Shown in pieces: positions 42,300 through 50,611 of a stretch of 64,000 bases of DNA. The translations under genes and the position numbers were made by a program. Source of the DNA: Streptomyces sclerotialus (lineage in GTDB: Bacteria > Actinomycetota > Actinomycetes > Streptomycetales > Streptomycetaceae); contig NZ_JBFOHP010000002.1 of assembly GCF_040907265.1 (NCBI RefSeq), positions 4,340,001-4,404,000 of the forward strand, in the 5' to 3' direction. The notes under the pieces are model-generated. The model saw only the letters and a list, made by a program, of their open reading frames with translations. It did not search any database and was not told where the DNA came from. Within the stretch, counting starts at the first letter, position 1, and every line of letters starts with the position of its first letter.

Positions 42300-44064
42300 G
42301 TGAGCACCGAGAACGAGGGCGCCGCCGTCCCGCCGGAGGCGGAGCCGCAGGCGCCCGCCGGGGCCAAGGGGTCGGCCGCGCCCGCGTCCGGCGCGCAGAC
42401 TCCGCACACCCCCGAGCACGCACCACCCCGCCCGGATTTCGCCCCGTCGGTGGGCCCCGGGCCCACCCCCCCACCAGAACGCGCCCGCCGACGAGGCGCC
42501 CGGGGCGCAGCCGCACGAGGCTCGTGCCAAAGAAGCCGCAGGGGCGCAGCCGCACGAGGCTTCCGCCGCCCCCGCGCCGCAGGGTGCTCCCGCGGGGGCG
42601 GGCGCCGACCCGGCTCCCGCCTCCGGCCCTGCCCCCGGCCCCGGCTGGTCGCAGGACCCGCAGCACACCGCAGCCTTCGCCGCCGTCCCGCCCGGCGGCG
42701 GCATCCCGCCCGGCGGATCTCCGCACGACGCGCCCCCGCATGGCGGCGCCCCCCACGGAGGCGCCCCCCACGGAGGCGCCCCTCAGGGTGGCGCCCCCTA
42801 CCCCACCGGCACCGGCACCGGCGTCGGCGCAGGCGCAGGCGCAGGCGCAGGTGGCTGGGGCGCACCCCCACAGCCCCCGTACGGCGGTGGTGGCGGCGGC
42901 TGGGGCGCCCCCGTGGGCCCGCCCGTCGACAGGCCGCGCCGCCGCGGCGGCCTGATCGCCGCCGTACTGGTCGCAGCGCTGGTCGCGGGCGGCGTAGGCG
43001 GCGGCATCGGCTACTGGGCCGCCGGCCAGAACGACACGTCGTCCACGACCGTCTCCGCCTCCGGCGACCCCCAGGCACTCAACCGCAAGCCGACCTCGGT
43101 CTCCGGTATCGCCCAGCGCGCGCTGCCCAGCGTCGTGACCATAGACGCGCAGGGCGCGGGCGGCGAGGGCGGCACGGGCACCGGCTTCGTGTACGACAAG
43201 CAGGGCCACATCCTCACGAACAACCACGTCGTGGCGAGCGCGGCGGAGGGCGGCAAGCTCTCGGTGACGTTCTCCGACGGCAAGAAGTACGACGCCGAGG
43301 TCGTGGGCCGCGCCGAGGGCTACGACGTCGCCGTCATAAAGCTCAGGAACCCCTCCGACGCCAAGCTCACCCCGCTCCCACTGGGCAAGTCCGCGAACGT
43401 CGCGGTCGGCGACGCGACCATCGCCATCGGTGCCCCGTACGGCCTGTCCGGCACGGTGACCACCGGCATCATCAGCGCCAAGGACCGCCCGGTGGCGTCC
43501 AGCGACGGCGGCGGTTCGAACGCCTCGTACATGTCCGCGCTGCAGACGGACGCGTCGATCAACCCCGGCAACTCCGGCGGCCCCCTCATGGACGCCTCCG
43601 GCAACGTGATCGGCATCAACTCGGCGATCCAGTCGGCGGGCAGCGGCAGCAGCGATCCGTTCGGCGGCGGCGAGAGCCAGGCGGGCTCGATCGGCCTCGG
43701 CTTCGCCATCCCGATCGACCAGGCCAAGCGGGTCGCGAACGACCTGATCCGTACCGGCAAGCCGGTGTACCCGCAGATCGGCGTGCAGGTCGGGATGCGG
43801 GAGAACAGCGACGGCGCGACGATCGCCGAGCGCGGCAACGGCGGCACGGACGCCGTCACCAAGAACGGCCCGGCCGACAAGGCCGGCCTCAAGCCGGGCG
43901 ACAAGATCACCAAGCTCGACGACACGGCCATCGACAGCGGCCCGACCCTGATCAGCGAAATCTGGCAGCACAACCCCGGCGACAAGGTGACCCTCACGTA
44001 CGAACGCGACGGCAAGGAACACACCGCCGAAGTAACCCTCGGCCAACGCGTAGGCGACAACTGA
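42300..44064 (+). pseudogene. HtrA/DegP-like trypsin-fold serine protease, frame broken at C7 run
   Basis: Start GTG at 42300 has GAGGAG 7 bases upstream and gives MSTENEGAAVPPEAEPQ. That frame ends its sensible sequence at a run of seven C (42466-42472); the rest of the protein is in the next frame, continuing PHQNAPADEAPGAQPHE. Removing one C restores one protein of about 587 residues: a disordered Pro/Gly/His-rich N-terminus with GGAPHGGAPHGGAP repeats, one membrane helix (LIAAVLVAALVAGGVGGGIGYW), protease domain with His in TNNHVVAS, Asp in YDVAVIKL and Ser in GNSGGPL, then a PDZ domain. The downstream part alone (GTG at 42913) still encodes helix, protease and PDZ. Indel, sequencing error or phase variation are all possible. 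Confidence 0.85.
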
Positions 44065-44081
44065 CCCCCACCCGCCGCACG

Positions 44082-44345
44082 CGACGGACGGGCCTGGGGC
44101 GGTGCGGCGCACGCGACGGGGGGCCTGGGTCGGCGGACGCCATGTGGACGGGCCCGAAGCGGCGGACGCGGCGGGCGGTCTGGGTCGGCGGACGCCACGG
44201 ACGGGCCTGGTGCGACGCACGCGGCGGGCGGCCTGGGACAGCGCACGCCACGGACGAGCCTGGGGCAGCGGACGCGACGGGCGGCCTGGGGCAGCGCACG
44301 CCACGGACGGGCCTGGTGCGGCGCACACGACGAACGGGTGAGAGG
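44082..44345. repeat. Tandem repeat array downstream of the protease gene
   Basis: About nine to ten units of 26-30 bp following the pattern G(C/G)GCGCACGC(G/C)ACGGACGGGCCTGG(G/T), beginning 18 bases after the protease stop and ending before the tRNA promoter. The GACGGGC-CTGGG core is the best conserved part. Confidence 0.8.
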
Positions 44346-44492
44346 CCGGCGGACGTGACGAACGGGCACGGGTTCGGTGGTCCGGGCGGACGCCCGCAGG
44401 CCGACTGACGCGCTCTGACAACGCACGAAAACAACTGACGCGCTACCCTGATCCCCGCGCCACCGTCGGTCACCCGCCGACCGGTGCCGCGG

Positions 44493-44579
44493 GGAGGCTT
44501 GCCCGAGCGGCCTAAGGGAACAGTCTTGAAAACTGTCGTGGCGGCAACGCCACCGTGGGTTCAAATCCCACAGCCTCCG
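44493..44579 (+). tRNA. tRNA-Ser (anticodon UGA)
   Basis: 87 nt. Acceptor arms GGAGGCT (44493-44499) and AGCCTCC (44572-44578) with discriminator G; D arm GCCCGAGCGGCCTAAGGG; anticodon arm ACAGT-CTTGAAA-ACTGT giving anticodon TGA; long class II variable arm CGTGGCGGCAACGCCACC; T arm GTGGGTTCAAATCCCAC. CCA is not encoded. The 3' part from 44524 is the attachment core of the integrated element. Confidence 0.97.
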
Positions 44580-44580
44580 C
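44524..44580 (+). repeat. attL: attL (57-bp core inside tRNA-Ser)
   Basis: 57 bp identical to 53728-53784, running from the anticodon stem to one base beyond the discriminator. It lies next to the integrase gene, as usual for tRNA-targeting elements. Confidence 0.93.
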
Positions 44581-44606
44581 CCAGGTCAGCAAAGTAGCTG
44601 GTCAGA

Positions 44607-44640
44607 AGGGGTGCCCAGCCGATGCGGGCACCCCTCTTTG
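44607..44640 (+). terminator. Element-borne terminator for tRNA-Ser
   Basis: AGGGGTGCCC and GGGCACCCCT (10-bp perfect stem, 9-base loop) then CTTTG, 27 bp past the tRNA. The element thus supplies a replacement terminator to the tRNA it interrupts; also terminates the integrase transcript from the other side. Confidence 0.8.
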
Positions 44641-44720
44641 CGTTCACCCTGTCTCACCCAGAGCCGCCATATACCGCTCTGGATCAGCCCGTGTGGACCA
44701 GGCGTGGACCAGAATCCGGC

Positions 44721-46085
44721 TCACTCGGCCTCGCGAAGTGCCTGCTCGATCCGCTCATTGGCCTGGTCACGCTGCCCGTCCAGCACCTTGGCGTAGAAGC
44801 GGTAGAGCACCGCCACGCTGTGTCCGGCGCGCCGGGCGACCTCGGTGGGGTCCACACCGGACGCCAGCCACAGCGAGACGCCGGCGTGCCGGAGTGAGTA
44901 CGGCACGTCCGCGAGCGGCGTCTTCACCTGCTGCTCCGAGAGGGCGGCCTTCCGAGCCTCCTTCCAGACCTCCGCGTACTCCTTGGTGAGGAGCACCCCG
45001 CCCCGCGCAGCCCGGAACAGTCGGCCGTCCGGGGCCGTGCCGTAGCGCGCCAGGTGGTCCCGCAGGAGCTTCACCAACTCGGGCGGGATGGGCACGTCCC
45101 GCGTTGCCGTCCGAGCGCGCCGCTTCAGGCCGCGCTCGTCGTACGACTTGCCGTCGTCCGTCCAGGAGGACCCCGCGCGGGGCGAGCTGCCGGAGAGCAG
45201 CAGAGAGCCCCAGCCGGTCGCGGGCAACGTGCAGTCGGACTTCCGCAGGTTCATGGCTTCCGCCGGCCGGGTGGCCGCGTAGTACCCGCAGCCGAAGAAC
45301 GCCTGAAGATGCTCACCACGGGGGCCCAGCTCGCCCACCGCGCCGATAAGAGCCTTCGCCTGCCGGGGATTGGGCACGTACCGCCAGTCGATCTCGTCGT
45401 CCGTCTCCGGCGGCTTCCAGTCCACGAACTGCAGCGGGTTGGTCGGCAACAGCTTCCGCTCGACCGCGTAGCGCAGAGCGTTGTTGAAGACCATTCGCTT
45501 CCGCGTGATCGTGTTCGCCGCAGCGGTCTTCCCATCCAGCCTCATACTCAATGCCTCCAACGCGGCCCGCACGATGTCGGACTCCTCCAGGCGAGCCATC
45601 GGAAGAGACTTCCTGGCGATCCACTCCAGGGCTGACGCGATAGAGGCCGGCGGCTCCCCTTGCTGATCCGAGAAGTTGAAGGCCCAGCAGGACAACGCGC
45701 GGCGTAGGACGTCGGGCTTGGGCGCCCCCTTCATGTCCAGCACCAGGGAAGGCGTGACGGTAGCGAGTGCGTCGGCACGTGCGGCACGACTCTTCGCTGA
45801 GGAGCGCTTCCACTTCATCCTGGCGTAGTCCCTGGCGTGGTCGAACCAGGTCGTCTGTGGCACCAGGGCTCGGAGTTCGGACTGCGGCAGCCCGGTCTCC
45901 ACGTCGAACATCTCACCGCGCTGAGCTGCGGCCATCAACTGTGCCCGCCTGCCATCGGCGAGCGTCTTGGTCTTGAATGCCTTGGAGTGGGGGCGCGGGC
46001 CGACTTTCCAGCGGAGCTGAAAGGGCTTGGGACGGTCCGCCCTCTCGCGGATGGTGTAGATGGTGAATTCAAAGGTCAGGGGCAT
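44721..46085 (-). CDS. int: Tyrosine recombinase (phage-type integrase)
   Basis: 454 residues, ATG at 46085. The N-terminal SAM-like DNA arm domain is followed by the catalytic domain (about 250-440) with box I Arg in YYAATRPAEAMNL, SLRHAG and GHSVAVLYRFYAKV carrying the box II Arg/His and the nucleophilic Tyr. Reads toward attL, 140 bp away. Integrates the element into tRNA-Ser and, with the HTH protein next to it, excises it. Confidence 0.95.
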   Translation of the reverse strand: MPLTFEFTIYTIRERADRPKPFQLRWKVGPRPHSKAFKTKTLADGRRAQLMAAAQRGEMFDVETGLPQSELRALVPQTTWFDHARDYARMKWKRSSAKSRAARADALATVTPSLVLDMKGAPKPDVLRRALSCWAFNFSDQQGEPPASIASALEWIARKSLPMARLEESDIVRAALEALSMRLDGKTAAANTITRKRMVFNNALRYAVERKLLPTNPLQFVDWKPPETDDEIDWRYVPNPRQAKALIGAVGELGPRGEHLQAFFGCGYYAATRPAEAMNLRKSDCTLPATGWGSLLLSGSSPRAGSSWTDDGKSYDERGLKRRARTATRDVPIPPELVKLLRDHLARYGTAPDGRLFRAARGGVLLTKEYAEVWKEARKAALSEQQVKTPLADVPYSLRHAGVSLWLASGVDPTEVARRAGHSVAVLYRFYAKVLDGQRDQANERIEQALREAE

Positions 46086-46151
46086 GGGGCTCCGTACTGA
46101 GAGGGGCCCGCCGAACCGTGTCGGCGGGCCCCTGGTGGAACGGCGGGAGGG

Positions 46152-46343
46152 TCAGGCGGCGGTGGGCTGCTCGCAGCTCTCCCACCAGGCGTCCAGGTCG
46201 CTTCGGCGGCAGCGCAGTTGACCGTTCGGGAGCTTGTACATCTTGGGAGCCTGGCCGCGGGCGCGCAGTCGGTAGAAGGCGGCACGGCTCATGTCGATCT
46301 CTTCGAGGACTTCGTGGAGCTTGAGCGTCTTCCGGGCTGACAC
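46152..46343 (-). CDS. xis: AlpA-like helix-turn-helix / excisionase
   Basis: 63 residues from the GTG at 46343 with GAGGAG about 9 bases upstream. LKLHEVLEEIDMSRAAFYRLR is the MerR-like winged HTH of the excisionase/AlpA family, ending QLRCRRSDLDAWWESC. Placed 66 bp before the integrase start on the same strand, the standard xis-int order. Confidence 0.9.
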   Translation of the reverse strand: MSARKTLKLHEVLEEIDMSRAAFYRLRARGQAPKMYKLPNGQLRCRRSDLDAWWESCEQPTAA

Positions 46344-46389
46344 CTTGGTGTCTCCTCTGCGGTGCGGTGACGGTATTGGTTCTTGGCTG

Positions 46390-46588
46390 CTGGCGGGGCG
46401 ATAAGGGCGGTAAGGGCGATAAGCCACCTGACCTGGGCTTTCATGGGGGCGATAAGGGGTGCGGAAAGGGGTGCGATAAGTCCCGGCCCTGCGGAGCGGC
46501 TGACTTACCGCCCCGCTTATCGCACCCCTTATCGCCCCGCCGTTTCCGCAGGTCAGCAGGCTTATCGCCCTTTTCGCCCTTACCGCCC
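46390..46588. repeat. Iteron-like inverted repeat region of the element
   Basis: The 10-mer GGGCGATAAG (or GGCGGTAAG, GGTGCGATAAG) occurs at 46396, 46405, 46414, 46447, 46470 on + and, inverted, at 46504, 46516, 46529, 46561 and 46579. The first three are in tandem with a 9-bp step. GGGGTGCGATAAG (46468-46480) pairs with CTTATCGCACCCC (46516-46528). Lies between the HTH gene and the replication protein, an expected place for a replication origin or Rep operator. Confidence 0.8.
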
Positions 46589-47848
46589 TCAGCCCACGTA
46601 GGTCAGGACGGTGGTCGGGCGGCCGCCGGTGGCCTTCTGGCGGCGGGCGTAGCCGGGCAGGTCGAGCAGCTCCGCGGCGAGCCGGTCCCGCTCCGCACGC
46701 GTGCTGTTCTTGAACAGGCGGCGGATCTGGTCGGCCGTCAGCCCGTCGGGCCCGGCGGCGCGGACGGCCTCGGCGAGCTTGTTGACCTTCGGGTCGCCGG
46801 TGGTGTCGCCGAGGAGGTGGACGGCGGAGGCGCGGGCGTAGTTGAGGAGCTGCCAGGCGGCGCGCATGTGGGCTTCGGAGATGGTGTCGGTGTGGTCGCA
46901 CAGGGCGTAGACCATGGCCACTCGCTGGACGTACGGGGCGGCCCGCGCGGTGAACTGGGCGATGACGCCGCCCGCGGAGTCGTCGCTGAGGGCCGGGTAG
47001 ACCTGGTCGCAGTACAGCTCCCAGGCGGCTGGGCTGAACTTCACCTGTTCCACGCGGGCGGCGTCGTCCAGGACGGTGCGCCAGCCGGCGGCGAGGTTGG
47101 CCACCAGCTCGGGGCTGGCGCCGCGGGAGCCGGGCAGGATGAGGTTGCGGTGGCAGAAGATCGGCAGGAAGCGGTTGTAGGTGCCGCCGGCCATCTCCGA
47201 GTCCTGCATCTTGGCCCGGAACTCCTCTGGGGTGATGTGGCCCAGGATCGCGATGTGCGGGTCCGTCGCCTTGAGCGAGTCCCGGATCATCGAGCCGAGC
47301 GAGTCCCCGTCCCAGGCCTGCCGCAGCACGCCGGGCAGCGAGCTGCCTTCGCGGCGGCCGCGGCTCATGGTGACGGCGTATTCCGACTCCACCACCCACA
47401 GCCGTTTGTCGAAGCTGGCGGGTGACGCCTCCTCGCTGTCGTCGTCCCTCACGTACTCGATCAGCCCTTCCCCGGAGTTCAGCCCGCGCGGGGTGTGTTC
47501 GGGGCCGAAGAAGTCCGGCAGCGCCTCGGCCAGCACCCGCCTCGCGGTGGAGGTCGCCGAGCCCTTGCGCCCGGAGGAGGTGGGGCCGATGGTCAGGGCC
47601 CAGAGCAGGGTGGGGTGCCGGTCGTTGCCGATCATCAGGTGTGGGCGGCGGCCGATGATGGCGCCCGCCGCGGAGAGCAGGTTCACGAGGACTGCGACGG
47701 GGTCGGCCTCGGTGGTGGGGTCCAGCGCGCGGACCGTCTCGCCGACCCAGCCGCAGAAGACGTCCGGGTGCGGGGTGGGGCCGGGCCGGTGGGGGCGGTG
47801 CTGGCCCGGCTGCCGGTCGTAGAAGGGTTGGGCGGTCCGGACGGCGTC
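46589..47848 (-). CDS. DUF3987-type P-loop replication protein (C-terminal part of split gene)
   Basis: About 420 residues. Recognisable DUF3987 features: CGWVGETVRALDPTTEADPV, Walker A-like GPTSSGRKGS, DKRLWVVESEYA (Walker B region), LRQAWDGDSL, GHITPEEFRAKM and a C-terminal winged-helix segment GPDGLTADQIRRLF. These proteins are replication-associated ATPases of actinobacterial plasmids and islands. No start codon with a ribosome site is visible at its head; its frame is one base off (-1) from the DnaB-N part immediately upstream. Confidence 0.82.
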   Translation of the reverse strand, partial: DAVRTAQPFYDRQPGQHRPHRPGPTPHPDVFCGWVGETVRALDPTTEADPVAVLVNLLSAAGAIIGRRPHLMIGNDRHPTLLWALTIGPTSSGRKGSATSTARRVLAEALPDFFGPEHTPRGLNSGEGLIEYVRDDDSEEASPASFDKRLWVVESEYAVTMSRGRREGSSLPGVLRQAWDGDSLGSMIRDSLKATDPHIAILGHITPEEFRAKMQDSEMAGGTYNRFLPIFCHRNLILPGSRGASPELVANLAAGWRTVLDDAARVEQVKFSPAAWELYCDQVYPALSDDSAGGVIAQFTARAAPYVQRVAMVYALCDHTDTISEAHMRAAWQLLNYARASAVHLLGDTTGDPKVNKLAEAVRAAGPDGLTADQIRRLFKNSTRAERDRLAAELLDLPGYARRQKATGGRPTTVLTYVG

Positions 47849-48384
47849 ACGTCCGTGCTGGCGGTGTCGTTGGGCCGGGCTGTCAGTTCGGTGACCTGCT
47901 GGGCCACGGCCGCGCGGAGCTGGTCGGTGTCGGTGTCCGCGGAGGAGGCGGCCTGGACCAGGCGCATGCCGGCTTCGATCAGGCGGCGCCGTTCGGCCTT
48001 CTCCCGCACGATCTCGGCGTAGTGCTCGGCATGGGCCGTGGTCGGCACTGCTTGGATGAGGGTGTGCAGGTAGGAGGCGCCACCGACACGGCCGAGATCG
48101 CCGCGTTTGGCCAGGTGGTCGGCGACGGTGATGGGGTCGGCGGGCTGGCCCTGGTCGTGCAGCTCGCAGACCGCGCGGTGGATCGTCTCGTGGGCGGGCC
48201 GGTAGTAGTCGCCGGAGTCGAGCGTCTCGACCACCTCGGCGATGGCCTCGGCCGAGAGCAGCATGGCGCCCAGGACGGACTGCTCGGCTTCCAGGTTCTG
48301 CGGCGGCGTCCGGTCGGTCCGCGGCTCCGGGACGCTGGGTAGGGCGCGGACGTTGTCGTAGCGGGGCGGGGGCGGGGCGCTCAC
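47683..48384 (-). CDS. DnaB N-terminal domain protein (N-terminal part of split gene)
   Basis: 233 residues from the GTG at 48384. PPQNLEAEQSVLGAMLLS through YYAEIVREKAERRRLIEAG is the helical N-terminal domain of DnaB helicase (interaction with primase), residues 15-145; then a disordered tail ending in a foreign-looking Arg/Ser/Pro stretch. No RecA-like helicase domain follows in this frame. The DUF3987 part follows in the -1 frame, so an ancestral fusion with a frameshift near 47.80-47.85 kb, or programmed frameshifting, is likely. Confidence 0.85.
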   Translation of the reverse strand: MSAPPPPRYDNVRALPSVPEPRTDRTPPQNLEAEQSVLGAMLLSAEAIAEVVETLDSGDYYRPAHETIHRAVCELHDQGQPADPITVADHLAKRGDLGRVGGASYLHTLIQAVPTTAHAEHYAEIVREKAERRRLIEAGMRLVQAASSADTDTDQLRAAVAQQVTELTARPNDTASTDVTPSGPPNPSTTGSRASTAPTGPAPPRTRTSSAAGSARRSARWTPPPRPTPSQSS

Positions 48385-48452
48385 TTGCCGGCGCCCCCTT
48401 CGCCACGCGGGCTCCTGCCGGAGGCTCGCCCGATGTCGGTGGGGTGGGTCAT
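48381..48452 (-). CDS. Possible 23-residue leader ORF
   Basis: MTHPTDIGRASGRSP... ends in TGA that overlaps the GTG of the DnaB-N gene (GTGA), with GGAG about 10 bases upstream of its ATG. Could couple translation; no other support. Confidence 0.35.
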   Translation of the reverse strand: MTHPTDIGRASGRSPRGEGGAGK

Positions 48453-48491
48453 GCTGGAGGTCTCCAGTTCTCTGGGGAGTTCTGGCAGACG

Positions 48492-48572
48492 AGAGCGGCC
48501 CACCCTTTGGCGAGACGCGGGCCGCTCTTGTCATGCGTGAGGTGAAGGCCCCGCCCGGTTAGGTGGGGCCTT
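48492..48572. terminator. Two hairpins upstream of the replication gene
   Basis: AGAGCGGCCC / GGGCCGCTCT (48492-48501, 48519-48528) and AAGGCCCCGCC / GGTGGGGCCTT (48545-48555, 48562-48572). They lie between the DUF6602 gene and the replication gene, both on the minus strand, and probably separate the two. The remaining spacer 48573-48893 holds nothing I can support. Confidence 0.65.
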
Positions 48573-48893
48573 GTTCGTCGCTGACTCCTACTGAGGTCGA
48601 GGCGAGGATGGCCGAGGTCTATGCGGTGCGCGTTCTCGACGCTTTGAACGCCGCCACGGCCCCTCATGTACGTGCCCACGACGGTCGCCACTTGCTCGAA
48701 ACCGCGTGAGCCGCGGAGACACCTCCGGGGCCAGGTCGCGACTGGCAAGCGGCCCCGGCTCAGTGCGTCACTGACGTCGAGTCGGCCCGCTCAGAAAGCA
48801 AACGTAGGCGCGCTGGTCAGGATGTGGATCAGGGCCACGAGTGTCCCCCCGATCCCACCAACTGGCCCTCATCTCGCTGTCGTAGAGGTTATC

Positions 48894-49823
48894 TCAGTAA
48901 AATTTTCTCCAGTTGTCGTCCTGGTCCTCCCTGACGCCGGTGATCAGGCTCGATTTCACCTTTTCGGTGAAAGTCGCATCCAGGTCCCAGAAGCGAGGAG
49001 TGCCTCCGCCGCTGGATTCACCAAAAGCGTTGAAACCCTCTGCGAGGGGTTGCATCGTTGGATCTGTCAAGGCGAGGCGCGCGTATAGATTGGCAATCAG
49101 TACAGCCACCGTCGGGGAATTGTCCATCCCCATCCGCATGATGCAGCTCATGGCTGCGCCATGTTCATGTCGCTCTGCTTCGTCCGGGGCCAAATGGTGA
49201 ATCATTTCAGGAGGGCAAAAGGGCATTCGGGAAGTGCACCACACCCCCAGGTCGGCGACGCATAGAAGGTCCATGATGTCGCGCGGGTGGGTGGCATATT
49301 TCTCGCCCATCTCTATGCAGGTGGTGTATACCTTCATTTGTTGCGTCGGCGCACCTCCTCTCCATGAATGTGAATGTGCGAGAAGCCCTACGGGGAAAGG
49401 CCCAGTGATCTCCTGTCTCGGAGATCCGGTTCTGGGCTTGTTTCCCTGCTGAATCTTCGCAGCGCGTTCGAATCCGTCTCTGATGCCCTCGCGGTTAAGC
49501 GTCAGCTTTACGCTGAAGGCGGCCGCGACACCGCTCGCCAGGACTTCTTCCCGAGCCCTCAATGCATGAGGGTAGTTGGGACGGAAGACCACCAAGTCGG
49601 TCTCGAAAACATCCCCATCCGGCTTTTCCGGGAGGATGTACTTCCTTGTTGCTACCTCGTACTGCGGGGGAAGCCACTCTGTGAGCATGCGCTTCCAGGT
49701 TCCCTCGCCCCCGTGTCCAGCGCGCTGAGGGTCCGATCGGGCAGCTTCGTGCAGTCTCAAGTACTCCTGCTGCATGTCCCGCTCGACGGCCCGCAACCAG
49801 CGGTGATGAATTGCACTATCCAT
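48894..49823 (-). CDS. DUF6602-like protein, possible PD-(D/E)XK nuclease relic
   Basis: 309 residues, ATG with GGAG 6 bases upstream. The part GTWKRMLTEWLPPQYEV through VFETDLVVFRP and AAAFSVKLTL matches the DUF6602 pattern, which resembles a restriction-nuclease core with Asp then ExK; here ExK reads SVK, so the catalytic Glu is missing. The C-terminal half contains many Met/Cys/His residues (CIMRMGMD). It is divergent from the STAND module and the least GC-rich gene in the window, a sign of recent acquisition. Defence cargo is plausible but not shown. Confidence 0.65.
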   Translation of the reverse strand: MDSAIHHRWLRAVERDMQQEYLRLHEAARSDPQRAGHGGEGTWKRMLTEWLPPQYEVATRKYILPEKPDGDVFETDLVVFRPNYPHALRAREEVLASGVAAAFSVKLTLNREGIRDGFERAAKIQQGNKPRTGSPRQEITGPFPVGLLAHSHSWRGGAPTQQMKVYTTCIEMGEKYATHPRDIMDLLCVADLGVWCTSRMPFCPPEMIHHLAPDEAERHEHGAAMSCIMRMGMDNSPTVAVLIANLYARLALTDPTMQPLAEGFNAFGESSGGGTPRFWDLDATFTEKVKSSLITGVREDQDDNWRKFY

Positions 49824-50221
49824 TGCGTCTCCGGTTGGTCACGTTTCTGGCCGCGAAGCAGTTGAATGTGCGGATCCTGCGGGCCCGAGTGTACTTACAG
49901 AACCACAAAAATGGCCCAAGGCGAAGCGCTCGCACCTGACCTGAGGGCGCTCGCCTGTCGGCAGTCAGGTCATCGAAGCTGGCTCTTTTCGGAAATCGGT
50001 GGTGGAGCGGTCCTCAAAGCTCTTGGCCCCGCGTGGACCTATCAGCCTTCGGCTATGAGGATGCCGCCGGAGGGAGGCCCCAGGCGAACGGCTCTGCCGG
50101 CTGCGTGGTCAAGTATCTGCTGTCTTCGCGTGCGGTGTCTTGCATGTGTGCGTGCAGGCGGGGTGCTGTGTGCCAGCATGGTGTCCGGGACTGTTGGCGA
50201 GGATGGTCGTCGGGGGATGGG

Positions 50222-50596
50222 ATGCAGGCAGTAGCGCGGTGGGCTGTGGCGGTGGCCGCTTCGATCGCGGCGTTCCTCGTTGTAGCGGTGCCTTGGGCGA
50301 TGCTGTCCGATGGCGGCAATGATCCCTGGGATGTCATCGGCCCCGTCGCGGGCGTATTCGCGGCTGGTGTTCTGGCGGCTCTGAGTTGGTGGGCTTCCCA
50401 GGCTGGCACCGGCCCGGCGAGTAGCCCCCCAATGCGCACCGTGTCGCAGACGGCCCGTGGGCGGGGAAACATCAAGCAGACGGCGGGCGACCGAGGTGCA
50501 GTGCCGACGACTCGTCGTCGTGCCTTGCGGGAGAGCATCCGGCAAAAGGCGCGTGGTGGGGGCGACATTGACCAGGTCGGCGGTAACCGCGCCTGA
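50222..50596 (+). CDS. Small two-TM protein with duplicated Q-x-A-R-G motif (candidate effector)
   Basis: 124 residues, ATG preceded by GGGGGATGGG. Two hydrophobic helices (about 5-27 and 38-60) are followed by a Gly/Pro/Ser linker and two copies of a 17-residue motif: QTARGRGNIKQTAGDRG (about 76-92) and QKARGGGDIDQVGGNRA (about 108-124). The STAND protein encoded 15 bp downstream has QSARTRGNITQVTGDVI near its N-terminus. Shared motifs of this kind link membrane effectors to NLR-like sensors through templated (amyloid-like) assembly in fungi and in multicellular bacteria. I infer a membrane-acting effector. No homologue recognised. Confidence 0.72.
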   Translation: MQAVARWAVAVAASIAAFLVVAVPWAMLSDGGNDPWDVIGPVAGVFAAGVLAALSWWASQAGTGPASSPPMRTVSQTARGRGNIKQTAGDRGAVPTTRRRALRESIRQKARGGGDIDQVGGNRA

Positions 50597-50611
50597 AGGG
50601 GGACTGCAGTA

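Noticed and set aside
42210..44408. Long frame continuing past the C7 tract as an Arg-rich protein to 44408
   Set aside because: After 42472 the sequence is a shifted reading of the protease and of the downstream repeats; the protease frame carries the conserved triad.
49866..50234. 122-residue plus-strand frame between the DUF6602 gene and the two-TM gene
   Set aside because: Poor codon bias, no domain, overlaps the likely divergent promoters and the start of the two-TM gene.
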